From Armigeres subalbatus (taxonomy: Eukaryota; Arthropoda; Insecta; Diptera; Culicidae): a stretch of 64,000 bases of DNA. The position numbers and the translations under genes are program-made. Below the pieces are notes generated by a model. That model was not told the DNA's origin. It was given only the letters and a program-made list of their open reading frames with translations, and did no database searches. Within the stretch, counting starts at the first letter, position 1, and the number at the start of each line of letters is the position of its first letter. The DNA lies in assembly GCF_024139115.2 (NCBI RefSeq), contig NC_085141.1, forward strand, positions 174,852,994-174,916,993, in the 5' to 3' direction. Below are positions 45,666 to 56,821 of the stretch, piece by piece.

Positions 45666-46548
45666 TTTGGGTTTTTAAGGTTTGCTTCCCTCTCCCGGGA
45701 AGAGCCAGTCTAGAGCTGCAAGTCTCGTTAATGAAGATATACATAAATAAAAAATGGTTTACTGGCGGGTCATTTTAATGTCATTTTATTGTAATTTTAT
45801 TGTTTGTCAGTTTTTATGTAATTAAGACGTCCATATCTTTATGTGCGCTCAACATCTTCTGAAGCAGCTTCTTCGACGCACATGGAACTTGTCCAAATTT
45901 TGAGATATAGGGTATCTGTTCCATTATTAATAACATGCTCCTATATCAATAACATTCGCAAAACAGGCAATTTAGGCTCAATTTGTGTCGTGTTTTGTTG
46001 TTATCTGGCATGCTCACTGCTGAAAAAAATCACAAAAATGAAAAATAAAACAATTGGCGCTCCGATTCTTTGTTTTCGAATGATATTGATTTGGGTACAT
46101 GGTATGAATTCAAGGAGCAGTTCCCCTAGCTAGATATGAATACCGCTTATTTGAAGAAATTGACATTTTTCAAAAGACTGTCATACATTTTAGGTCAATT
46201 AAAATTGATTGTCTGACTGAAATCTGTTATTAGAATTTTTGGTCAATCAATACCAGAAGCGGTCTAAGCACATCTGGTCTAATGACTTGTCATCAGATTT
46301 GCGGGTAATAATTGTTTTCAATTTGGTTTTTCTTGAATTTAAGTTCTGTGAATTTAACCTAAATAGTAGTTTGTGCAACTAGTTGCAAAAAGATGATTTT
46401 TTCTGCACGAGTTGTACGTTTATCCAACTTGTCGAGGTGGATAAATAGTACGAGTGCTGAAAAAATCGAGTTTTACAACGAGTTGCACATGCTATTTTTT
46501 GCAATGGCAAAAAATGGACTTTGATATGATAAATTTGTACCAAAAAGG
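45666..46548. other. AT-rich, no feature recognised
   Basis: One 96-codon open frame (45843-46133, plus) has no recognised motif. Around 46372-46500 'gcaactagttgca' and similar palindromic words occur, echoing 6925-6945. Confidence 0.45.
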
Positions 46549-47401
46549 TAGGGTATCCAATCATGGTTTGAACCAATTGGCAGGCATTAGATGAGCCGTC
46601 AAAACAAAGTTCATTAATTACATTATAGAGACATGTTACAACTGCGAACTATAGTTTATATGGAATCCTATTTCATTATCTTTCTAAAAACATCCTGGTT
46701 TTACATATTTATGCTTAGTTTCATTGGAAAAACTCAATAATTACATAACTTTGATTCATACCATGGTTTGAACTACACCGTTCATGGTTTGAACTAAATT
46801 CGTACCATAGTTTGAACTACTGGCAGCAGCTCCTAAATATAATAAAAAAGCAAATTTGTTTAACTATTCATCTTTTCGCATACGATTAGTAACTCGACAC
46901 GTGTGTAAATTGTCGAAAATATCGATTTTTTTATATTGGAAATGTAAACAAAATGCTGCAGCAAGGCGCATGCAGCGCTCCTAGCGGACTGCAGTAGAAC
47001 ATTACTGCATTTACAAGTTCAAACTACGATACATTTTAGTTCAAACCATGATCAATTTTTACCTTGTATCAATGTTATTATTTTAACTATTTAAAACTGT
47101 TGGTCAATCGTACGATGATGTTAATCGATAACAGATAAAAATGGCTTTCTTTTGATATATTGATCTCACTCCTGTGTCATGAAATGCGTTCACGAGCTTT
47201 TTGAATATGTGCCACTGGTGGGGGGAATTTAGCGCAAATACAGGCCGTTTTTAAATCGCTCCATTTTACTACTTAAATAATATTTACGAAAGTTTAAATT
47301 AACTTCTTCTTTTTTTGGAAAAGATGTTTAATTTGGATACACATAGCTAAGTTTGCCATTTTAAGGAGTTTGTTTTTATGAGAAATTGCGAAAAAAGATT
47401 C

Positions 47402-47476
47402 GGCTGCCGGTGGGACTTGAACCCACACTATTCCATTAAGTACACGGACGTATTACCAATTATACACCAGCTGCCC
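47402..47476 (-). tRNA. tRNA-like sequence, left arm (acceptor stem not paired)
   Basis: D stem GTGT/ATAC, anticodon stem TCCGT/ATGGA with loop GTACTTA (T33 present, anticodon ACT), a 5-base variable loop and T arm GTGGG-TTCAAGT-CCCAC all form correctly, with A box TGGTGTATAATTGG and B box GGTTCAAGTCC. The acceptor strands (GGGCAGC and CGGCAGC) are nearly the same rather than complementary, so it is probably a tRNA pseudogene or SINE-type head. Confidence 0.6.
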
Positions 47477-47616
47477 TTGCGGGAAGTTGTTCCATAACCG
47501 GATAATAACGATTGGATATCAGCAGGGTGTGAAATGTTGCCAAAGCAGATTCGATAGATACGGGGAATTGACGATATCCCATCGTAAATAGCTGGTTATG
47601 AAACAACTTCTCGCAA

Positions 47617-47691
47617 GGGCAGCTGTTGTATAATTGGTAATACGTCCGTGTACTTAATGGAATAGTGTGGGTTCAAGTCCCACCGGCAGCC
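47617..47691 (+). tRNA. tRNA-like sequence, right arm (inverted twin)
   Basis: Identical to the left copy over the anticodon and T arms; it differs at the D stem (GTTGT for GGTGT), which weakens the A box and the first D-stem pair. Anticodon loop again GTACTTA. The same unpaired acceptor ends are present. The two copies face outward from a central spacer of about 140 bp. Confidence 0.6.
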
Positions 47692-48147
47692 GAATCTTTT
47701 TCTGCAATATCTTATAAAAACACTTTAAAATGGCAAACTTAACTATGTGTATCAAAATTAAAAATCTTTTCTAAAAAAAAGGAAAAAATCTGACTTCCCT
47801 CACAAGTCATCAATCAGGAAAAAGTTAGATTAACTTTATCATTTCTGGTATACCTAAATATGCATGTTATTCATACTCTTTTAGGTTCACTTCATGCCAA
47901 TGAGATGGTAATTTTGATTGATTTGATAATGGTTCAAACCATGATACGCTTTTCACTAGTTCAAACCATGATTGAATACCCTACAGTCTAATGTTGTCAT
48001 GTTGCAGCAGAGAACAATCACATTTCATGTTATTGTACCACATTGCATAGCTCAATATACCATGAAGCGATAGATGAATTTGACTTTGGAGAGTCATGTC
48101 CATCAAACTATTTAAATCATTGCACGACGCAGAGATGGCTCCACCCC

Positions 48148-48262
48148 TGTACCCCGAATGCCAGTACTCCGAATGCCAGTACCCCGAATTCCGTTACCCC
48201 GAAGGCCACTACCCCGAAAGGAACAGTACCCCGAATGGGACACTACCTCGAAATCCATTACC
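48148..48262 (+). repeat. 15-bp minisatellite (TACCCCGAATGCCAG type)
   Basis: About eight degenerate units ('ccccgaatgccagta', 'ccccgaaggccacta'). Open in one frame by chance. Confidence 0.85.
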
Positions 48263-48466
48263 CCAAATACATTTCGAATCTGTAGTTTTCCATAATTTGT
48301 TTTAACACCCACAGATACTGATGAATCGTGACATGGCAACCTTTGTAAATAATTTATTTCGAATAAAAGTATATATAATACTTAGATTTACTTAGAGAAA
48401 CGCTGTTCTTTTAACCATCGTTTTTGTTAAAAAAAATATTTTGAGCTTTTTAGTGGAATGTCTTCA

Positions 48467-48713
48467 CTTGTCATAAGACGATTTTGTATTTTCCCATTTA
48501 AATCCACCACTTGATTGTACCTTGACAAATATACGTATTTCGACCTCAACAGTATGGTCGTCTTCAGTGTCTAGTACTTGACTAGACTTAGCAAGTCGAG
48601 TCAAGTACGAGACACTGAAGACGACCTCACTGTTGAGGTCGAAATACGTATCTGTCAAGGTACAATCAAGTGGTGGAATTAAATGGGATAATACAAACTC
48701 GTTTTATGACAAG
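48467..48713. mobile_element. 247-bp palindromic element
   Basis: The two halves are reverse complements over about 120 bp: 'cttgtcataa' to 'gtcaagta' on the left and its complement ending 'ttatgacaag' at 48713. Arms include 'tacgtatttcgacctcaac' and 'gacgaccatac/gacgacctcac'. I recall related sequences as dispersed repeats in mosquitoes. No ORF. Confidence 0.8.
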
Positions 48714-48789
48714 CAACGTTTTTGATTTTTCATCTGGTTAACTTAAACTATCATTTTACGCCATTATTACCTGGGAAAGTGCTATCCTA

Positions 48790-49425
48790 CGAAATGGAGT
48801 AAGTGAGGAGATAACGCCTTCTTTTAATTAACATAAGATGTACAGTGGAAATAATGGACGCATTTGCCCTGTATAAGGCAAACATAGGAGATAATGCCTT
48901 CTTTAGATGAGCGCGTAATAAATAAAAATAAAAGCAGGAAATAGAGAGAATGCCTGCTTAAAATGAACGTGTTTGCCCGGTTTAAGGTGAACAGAGTAGG
49001 TGATGCCTTCTTTAAATGAATGCATTTGCCCGGCTTAAGGCGAACATAGTTGATATTGTCTTCTTTTGATGAGCGCATATGCCTGATTTAAGGCAAACAT
49101 AGGAAATGGAGCCTTCTTTAAATGATTGCGTTTGCTCGGTTTAAGGCGAACAGAGATGAGAATCTTTTGTTTAGATGAATGAATTTTCCCGATATGAGGC
49201 GAACATATTTGATAATGCTTTCTTTAATTGAACGCATTTGCCTGGTTAAAGGCAAACATAGGAGATTACTTTCTTTAGATAAAAGCATTTGCCCGATATA
49301 AGGCGAACAGATTTTATAATGCCTTCTTTTAATGAACGCACTTGCCAGGTATAAGGCGAACTAGGTTGATAACGCCTTTTTTAAATGAACGCTTTTGCCC
49401 GGTATAAGGCTAAAATATTTCAGCA
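48790..49425 (+). repeat. Minisatellite, ~59-bp units (inverse of 13690-14215)
   Basis: About ten units on the pattern 'gccttctttaaatgaacgc', 'atttgcccggtataaggc', 'gaacatagg'. Reverse complement of the 13690-14215 family. Divergence between units is moderate. Confidence 0.85.
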
Positions 49426-49639
49426 GGAGGTTCTTCGGAAATTACATAAGGAATTGTTCCAAATTTCTACGAGAAAATATTCGGAATATCCACGGAATGT
49501 TCCTGTTTAGTTTCTGTTATTTTTTTTTTTAAATTCACACGGAAAATTCTTCATAATTGTAGAAGAGTGCGGCTAGGAGAATGGGTATTTTAACGTTGGC
49601 TTGCTCAATCAAGAATAGTTAAGAAGACTAGTTTAGCAT

Positions 49640-49938
49640 AGGGGCTCTCCTTAGCCGTGCGGTAAGACGCGCGGCTACAAAGCAAGACCATGCTGAGGGT
49701 GGCTGGGTTCGATTCCCGGTGGCGGTCTAGACAATTTTCGAATTGGAAATTGTCTCGACTTCCCTGGGCAAAAAAGTATCATCGTGTTAGCCTCATAGTA
49801 TACGAATGCAAAAATGGTGACATGGCTTTGAAACCTCGCAATTAATAACTGTGGAAGTGCTTAATAAACACTAAGCGGCGAGGCGGCTCTGTCACAGTGT
49901 GGGAGTGTAATGTCAATAAGAATTCTTAAGAAGAAGAA
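49640..49938 (+). mobile_element. Feilai: Feilai SINE (tRNA-derived), full length
   Basis: Starts 'ggggctctccttagccgtgc', has the A box region ('tagccgtgcggtaagacg'), the B box ('ggttcgattcc'), the 'gtatcatcgtgttagcctca' body and a GAAGAAGAAG tail. The 9-mer gtttagcat flanks both sides (49631-49639, 49939-49947). Full length compared with my knowledge of the family. Confidence 0.94.
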
Positions 49939-49947
49939 GTTTAGCAT

Positions 49948-50469
49948 GACCATCGTTAAAACAGAAAATTCTTCAGAATATCCGAGAGACTCTATGGACT
50001 TCTCAAGGGCAATTCTTTGAAATTTTCACGAGAAATTTTCTGGTATTTCATCAGAAAATTATTTAGAATTTCCGCGGAAAGTTGTAGTTTTTAATATTTT
50101 TTTTTGTATTTTAACCGAAAATTGCTCTGAGTTAAGGAATTTCTTTGGTTGTCTAAGAGAAATTATTGGTATAGTAGGCGTTCGATAACATTGACATGCA
50201 ATGCTTTTTAACTGCAATTCGATAGTTGCAAAAGTTTTGCAGTTATCGGACCGCTGCACTTCAAAACTATGTCAAAGTCGATGATAGCTGCATTGCGCTG
50301 CACAATCAAGTGCACTTCTATTGCATCTGACGTCGACTGACAACCGTTTGATGGCTAGAATGCGTTGCGATCGGCATTTGCTATCTAAAACGTTAACATG
50401 TTGCAGTTATCTAACGACTAGTGTATTGTCCATAAGAACTTCTTGGGAAATTCCATTGGCTGAAACCAA
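49948..50469. other. AT-rich with GGAATT-type background, no gene
   Basis: Words such as 'gaaattttc' and 'tccgcgga' match the degenerate background repeat. Nothing else recognised. Confidence 0.45.
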
Positions 50470-51310
50470 AATACGGCCGAACTGGTAGTTTGACCGTAAA
50501 AGTCGTTCTCCCTAACAGGTCGTTTGGCCGAAATGGTCATTTGGCCGAATAGGTCATCAGCCCGAAATGTCGTTTCGCCGTTTGGCTCAACGGGTCATAT
50601 GGCAAAATGTCAATGTTTAGTAATATTGGTAATATGGTAAAAAATGTGCACCTGTTTGGCCGAAATGGCCTTATTGTCAAAAGATCATTGAACGAAGTTC
50701 CGTAACCTCTCTGCTTTGTAAGTCGATTTTAACCAAAGTTAAAAGTTAAGCCGAATTTAATGTATATCCGAAATTGTTATTATGTCGACAACTATTTGTC
50801 CGCAAGTATAATTTGGCCTAAAGCGACATATTTAGCCGAAAGGGACATTCGATCGAAGTGGTAATTTATCATAGTTCATTTGACTGAAAATGCCGTTTGG
50901 TAGAAATGGTCATTTGGCGAGAAGAGTCATTTGGCCCGAAAATGTCCTTTCTACAAAACAACCCTTTCGGCCAAACGGCATTTTCTGCCAAATGACCTAT
51001 TCGACTAAACGACTTCTTAGCAAAATGATCAATTCAGCCGAACGGTCCTTTTCGCAGAAAATGCCATTTGGCCGAAATGGGTGTTTTGCAGAAAACAAAA
51101 TTTGGGCCAAATAGCTCTTTCAGCCAAATGACCATTCTTACCAAATTCCTTTTTTGGCCCAATAATCTATTCGGTTCGATTGCCGGTGCCGGTCTCGACA
51201 ATTTTCAGTTTGGAAATTGTCTCGACTTCCCTGGGCATAAAAGTACCTTTCGGCTATATGTTGCTTTCGGCCAAACTACATTTTCGGTCAAACCATTTTC
51301 AACCTGATAA
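50470..51310 (+). repeat. Degenerate TTTGGCCGAA tandem field
   Basis: Dozens of ~18-bp imperfect units ('ggtcatttggccgaa', 'aacggcattttctgcc'), in mixed orientation. A Feilai piece is embedded at about 51168-51245. It produces ORFs rich in F, G, R and N without meaning. Confidence 0.75.
51168..51245 (+). mobile_element. Feilai: Feilai SINE internal fragment
   Basis: Matches the Feilai middle: 'ggttcgattgccggtgccgg' and 'gaaattgtctcgacttccct', then 'gggcataaaagtac'. Both ends are lost in the surrounding degenerate repeat. Confidence 0.85.
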
Positions 51311-51419
51311 CAGTTTCAGATAACGTTCAGTTCGGCTCGGCTAAATGGGATTTGGCTAGATGACTTTTTGCTTAAAGGCCAGTATCTACCTAAACGATCC
51401 TTTCGGCCAGACGACTTGT

Positions 51420-52250
51420 TAGGGTTAGTCTTGAAATCAATAAACAGATGATGTGTCTGCAAGTTGTACTCCTGGAATTTATCAAGGATTTGTCTCAGGG
51501 TAAACATTTGATACGTCGTTGATCGGCCCTCACGAAAACCTGCTTGGTATTCGCCGACGAAGGACTCTTCAAGCGGTCTCAATCTGTTGAACAGAATACG
51601 AGACATAATATTGTACGCCGAATTAAGGAGGATTATTCCTCGCTAATTGGCGCACTTTAGTCTGTGCCCTTTCTTAAAGAGAGGGCAAATGAGGCCGTTT
51701 TCGACATAATATGGTGCAGAACTTCATAAAGCTGCTCACTGCCATGTTTGAGAGCTGGTCCTTCCCCGCTGCCTTATTGTTTTTCAGCTCTTTGACAGCT
51801 TTTTTAACCTCATCTAGTGTAGGCGACTAATATTTATTCTGTTCACCGATGCACCGTCACTTCCACTATTCAACAAAGTCTCGAAGTGTTGCTTCCACCT
51901 GGCAGCCACTTCGGTTTTATCTGTCAGCAAATTCCCTTGTTGGTCGTTGCACATGACGGGAGACGGCACTGTCTTTCTCCGCACGCCATTGACAGACTCA
52001 TAGACTCAACTCCGCATATCGTTCTGCTCCATTTTTTCCTGCCCCTCGCTAATCTTCATATTCTTTCTTCTTTCTGCGGTGGGTTCGTTTTTCGGCTTCA
52101 TTTGCTTCCTTGTACCGATCTCTATTCGATCGAGTACCCGACACCATCATCCGGCTTCTGGCAACGTTCTTCTCGTCTGTCACTCTCTGACACTCCACAT
52201 CGAACCAACCCGTCCTGGGTCGCCTCTGTGCAGTGCCTACCACTTCTCGT
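51420..52250 (-). pseudogene. RTE-like retrotransposon, linker and RT fragment
   Basis: The minus strand gives a pre-RT linker segment (TGWFDVECQRVTDEKN, 52049-52243) and then RT motifs MSRILFNRLRPLEESFVGEY, QAGFREGRST and LQTHHLFIDFK (51606-51420). Intervening frames are broken. Closely similar to 3730-4080. Endonuclease and RT active site are not present in one frame. Confidence 0.8.
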
Positions 52251-52261
52251 GCTGTTGTGAT

Positions 52262-52395
52262 TTTGTAAACAAATATTCAAACGTCGAATTGTCCTATCTG
52301 TTAGCACTCCCACGCAAACAGCTAGGGGAAGCCTTGAATCTTTGTATACAAAATCACATATGTCCTTTTGAATAAGTACCCGAGATTTGTTTGTG
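52262..52395 (+). repeat. Dispersed repeat shared with 21735-21885
   Basis: Shares 'catatgtccttttgaataag' and 'acccgagat' with the copy at 21735-21885 plus 'aattgtcctatctgttag'-type flanks. It interrupts the RTE-like material between 51420-52250 and 52520-52775. Confidence 0.6.
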
Positions 52396-52519
52396 GGAGC
52401 AGGAAAGGAAACCTTTCATTTGACATATCAACACCATACACATGCCTTTTATTTATATATTTAAAAATAATTGTTCTTAAGTATGATTTCTCATTCATTG
52501 ATTTGGCTTAAGTACATAT

Positions 52520-52775
52520 GAACAGATAACACTGAATCAATAATTTGATGCTACAATACACGGTTCGAGGCCGCATCTCTTCACCTAAGTGCATCCAAGT
52601 CATGCCAAGTGTACAATCTTGTATCTGCCGGATCTGAAGCGAAGACCATCTATGCAGGGACATGCCATGCCCATTGTACATTCCAGCTTTAGCAACCTTC
52701 TGGATGCTGGGTTCGACGTAGAGCTGGGCGAGCTCGTGGTTCATCCTTCGCCGCCACACACCGTCTTCTTGCACA
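52520..52775 (-). pseudogene. RTE-like ORF2 C-terminal fragment
   Basis: Minus-strand GVWRRRMNHELAQLYVEP and IQKVAKAG match the C-terminus following the RT domain in the same RTE-like family; it then turns into unrelated residues where the family has QWAGHVARM. Probably the C-terminal part of, or a relative of, the copy at 51420-52250, though on the minus strand its order places it upstream, so a rearrangement is implied. Confidence 0.7.
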
Positions 52776-52789
52776 CCACTGTGTGGCCC

Positions 52790-52960
52790 TAAATGGCCGG
52801 AACGAAGTTAAGACGGCGACTCCCCGTGGATGCGTGTGCACGCCGAGGAGGTCTGACTGCAATAGGCAAAATCATGGCTTGCTGTTCGCCGATTGACACG
52901 CTGATGTGTGAATCTATTATAACACGCTGAAGGCATTTTACTCAAACCCCACATTTCCCT
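52790..52960 (+). repeat. ~170-bp direct repeat, left copy
   Basis: From 'ccctaaatggccg' through 'gttaagacggcgactccccg', 'gaggtctgactgcaa' and 'attataacacgctgaaggca' to 'tcaaaccccac'. The other copy is at 58809-58977, beyond both satellites. More than 90 percent identical by eye. Confidence 0.85.
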
Positions 52961-53389
52961 TCTTCTCTCATTAAAAAACGCAAAATAAAATCTTCTAGCA
53001 TAGGATGCAATGCTTGTTTTTCACCTGGGTTATTCAAATGCGACGAAAGCGAACATCGGTTACAATTGAGCAACCAGTTAACTCCATTGAAAACTGCACA
53101 CTAAAATAAACTTGACTCAACGTGATGGTCTTAATACCAGAACAATGATTCAGAGTGTGGGTTCCCAAACTGTGGTCCGCGAAAGATTAAACGTGATTCA
53201 TACTTTCGTTGGATGATTAGAGAACAACAAATTTTTGAAGCCTTCTTTTGTTTGTCAAATACAATGACAATTTCTTCCAAAAAACATTCCAAATCTTACC
53301 TAAATGCAATACAAAACTAAGCGGCGTTGAACTTCATTACTAATAAGATTTAAGAACAACCTAATAATCATAAGAAAATTCATGCTAAT
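52961..53389. other. AT-rich, no feature
   Basis: Plain AT-rich DNA leading into the satellite; no ORF or repeat is seen. Confidence 0.5.
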
Positions 53390-56300
53390 CCAAATTCAAT
53401 CCAAATCAAATCCAAATCAAATCCAATACTAATCCAATCCAAATCTAATTTAAATCCAAACTCAATCCAAATCCAATCTAAATCCAATCCAAACTCAATC
53501 CATATCTAATCCAAATCCAATCCAAATCCAATCTAAATCCAATCCAAATCCAGTCCAAATCCAATCCAAATCAAATCCAAATACAATTCAAATCCAATAC
53601 AAATCCATTCCAAATCCAATACAAATCCAATCCAAATCCAATCCAAATCAAATCCAATGCAAATCCAATCCAAATCCAATCCAAATCCAATCCAAATCCA
53701 ATCCAAATCCAATCCAAATCCAATCCAAATCCAATCCAAATCCAATCCAAATCAACCAAACCAATCCAAACCAACCAAACCAATCCAAACCAATCCAAAC
53801 CAATCCAAACCAATCCAAACCAACCAATCCAAACCAACCAAACCAATCCAAACCAATCCAAACCAATCCAAACCAATCCAAATCCAACCAAACCAATCCA
53901 AACCAATCCAAACCAATCCAAACCAATTCAAACCAATTCAAACCAATCCAAACCAATCCAAACCAATCCAAACCAATCCAAACCAATCCAAACCAATCCA
54001 AACCAATCCAAACCAATCCAAACCAAACCAATCCAAACCAACCAAACCAATCCAAACCAATCCAAACCAATCCAAACCAATCCAAACCAATCCAAACCAA
54101 TCCAAACCAATCCAAACCAATCCAACCAATCCAAACCAATCCAAACCAACCAAACCAACCAAACCAATCCAAACCAATCCAAACCAACCAAACCAATCCA
54201 AACCAATCCAAACCAATCCAAACCAATCCAAACCAATCCAAACCAATCCAAACCAATCCAAACCAATCCAAACCAATCCAAACCAATCCAAACCAATCCA
54301 AACCAATCCAAACCAATCCAAACCAACCAAACCAACCAAACCAACCAAACCAATCCAAACCAATCCAAACCAACCAAACCAACCAAACCAATCCAAACCA
54401 ATCCAAACCAATCCAAACCAATCCAAACCAATCCAAACCAATCCAAACCAATCCAAACCAATCCAAACCAATCCAAACCAATCCAACCAAACCAATCCAA
54501 ACCAATCCAAACCAACCAAACCAATCCAAACCAATCCAACCAATCCAAACCAATCCAAACCAATCCAAACCAATCCAAACCAATCCAAACCAATCCAAAC
54601 CAATCCAAACCAATCCAAACCAACCAAACCAATCCAAACCAATCCAACCAACCAAACCAATCCAAACCAATCCAAACCAATCCAAACCAATCCAAACCAA
54701 TCCAAACCAATCCAAACCAATCCAACCAACCAAACCAATCCAAACCAATCCAAACCAATCCAAACCAACCAAACCAATCCAAACCAACCAAACCAACCAA
54801 ACCAATCCAACCAACCAAACCAATCCAAACCAACCAAACCAATCCAAACCAACCAAACCAATCCAAACCAATCCAAACCAACCAAACCAATCCAAACCAA
54901 TCCAAACCAATCCAAACCAACCAAACCAATCCAAACCAACCAAACCAACCAAACCAATCCAAACCAATCCAAACCAATCCAAACCAACCAAACCAATCCA
55001 AACCAACCAAACCAATCCAAACCAATCCAAACCAACCAAACCAATCCAAACCAATCCAAACCAATCCAAACCAATCCAAACCAATCCAAACCAACCAAAC
55101 CAATCCAAACCAATCCAAACCAATCCAAACCAATCCAAACCAATCCAAACCAACCAAACCAATCCAAACCAACCAATCCCAAACCAATCCAAACCAATCC
55201 AAACCAATCCAACCAATCCAAACCAATCCAAACCAACCAAACCAACCAAACCAAACCAATCCAAACCAATCCAAACCAAACCAACCAAATCCAAACCAAC
55301 CAAATCCAACCAAACCAATCCAAACCAATCCAAACCAATCCAAACCAATCCAAACCAACCAAACCAATCCAAACCAATCCAAACCAATCCAAACCAATCC
55401 AAACCAATCCAAACCAATCCAAACCAATCCAAACCAACCAAACCAATCCAAACCAATCCAAACCAATCCAAACCAATCCAAACCAATCCCAAACCAATCC
55501 AAACCAATCCAAACCAATCCAAACCAATCCAAACCAACCAAACCAATCCAAACCAATCCAAACCAATCCAAACCAATCCAAACCAATCCAAACCAATCCA
55601 AACCAATCCAAACCAACCAAACCAATCCAAACCAATCCAAACCAACCAAACCAATCCAAACCAATCCAAACCAATCCAAACCAAACCAATCCAAACCAAT
55701 CCAAACCAATCCAAACCAATCCAACCAATCCAAACCAATCCAAACCAATCCAAACCAATCCAAACCAATCCAACCAATCCAAACCAATCCAAACCAATCC
55801 AACCAATCCAAACCAATCCAAACCAATCCAAACCAATCCAAACCAATCCAAACCAATCCAAACCAATCCAATCCAACCAATCCAAACCAACCAAACCAAT
55901 CCAAACCAATCCAAACCAATCCAAACCAATCCAAACCAATCCAAACCAATCCAAACCAATCCAAACCAATCCAAACCAATCCAAACCAACCAAACCAATC
56001 CAAACCAATCCAAACCAATCCAAACCAATCCAAACCAATCCAAACCAACCAAACCAATCCAAACCAATCCAAACCAATCCAAACCAATCCAAACCAATCC
56101 AAACCAATCCAAACCAATCCAAACCAATCCAAACCAATCCAAACCAATCAAACCAATCCAAACCAACCAAACCAATCCAAACCAATCCAAACCAATCCAA
56201 ACCAATCCAAACCAATCCAAACCAACCAAACCAATCCAAACCAATCCAACCAATCCAAACCAACCAAACCAACCAATCCAAACCAATCCGAACCAATCCA

Positions 56301-56735
56301 AACCAATCCAAACCAATCCAAACCAATCCAAACCAATCCAAACCAATCCAAACCAATCCAAACCAATCCAAACCAACCAAACCAATCCAAACCAACCAAA
56401 CCAATCCAAACCAATCCAAACCAATCCAAACCAATCCAAACCAATCCAAACCAATCCAAACCAATCCAAACCAATCCAAACCAATCCAAACCAATCCAAA
56501 TCCAATCCAAATCCAATCCAAATCCAATCCAAATCCAATCCAAATCCAATCCAAATCCAATCCAAATCCAATCCAAATCCAATCCAAATCCAATCCAAAT
56601 CCAATCCAAATCCAATTCAAATCCAATCCAAATTCAAATCAAATCCTATCCAAATCCAATCCAAGTCCAATCCATATCCAATCCAATCCAAATCCAATCC
56701 AAATCCGAATCCAATTCAAATCCATTCCAAATTCA
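53390..56735 (+). repeat. Satellite of CCAAACCAAT / CCAAATCCAAT units
   Basis: The outer parts (53390-53755, 56500-56735) are 11-bp CCAAATCCAAT units with substitutions. The core (about 53756-56500) is 10-bp CCAAACCAAT units mixed with short CCAAACCAA forms. The plus strand has essentially no G from about 53663 to 56288. Homogeneous core and diverged edges suggest ongoing unequal exchange inside. Long ORFs on both strands follow from the absence of stop words and are not genes. Confidence 0.97.
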
Positions 56736-56821
56736 ACTTTTAGTTCCGCGTACAGTACACCATCAACCATTTGCCATCAACTAGTATTGCTAGCCAATAA
56801 CTCCAAACTAATCTTACGCCG

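Larger units (their letters stand above)
46551..47981. mobile_element. 1.43 kb TIR element with an inner tRNA-bearing inverted repeat
   Basis: Ends are inverted repeats 'gggtatycaatcatggtttg...' (46551 and complement ending 47981) flanked by TA (46549-46550, 47982-47983). Subterminal 'catggtttgaacta' motifs recur near 46763 and 46790, and in reverse near 47935. Inside lies a second inverted repeat, arms about 47312-47503 and 47590-47780, each carrying a tRNA-like sequence. No transposase ORF. The TA duplication suggests Tc1/mariner-type mobilisation (inference). Confidence 0.85.

Noticed and set aside
53390..56735. Telomeric repeat
   Set aside because: Not TTAGG-like, internal in the window, and dipterans lack short telomerase repeats.
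53648..56743. Very long ORFs on both strands (up to about 1,000 codons)
   Set aside because: They come from a stop-free 10/11-bp satellite; the peptides (NPNQSKPIQT; DWFGLVWIGL) are frame products of CCAAACCAAT with no unique sequence.
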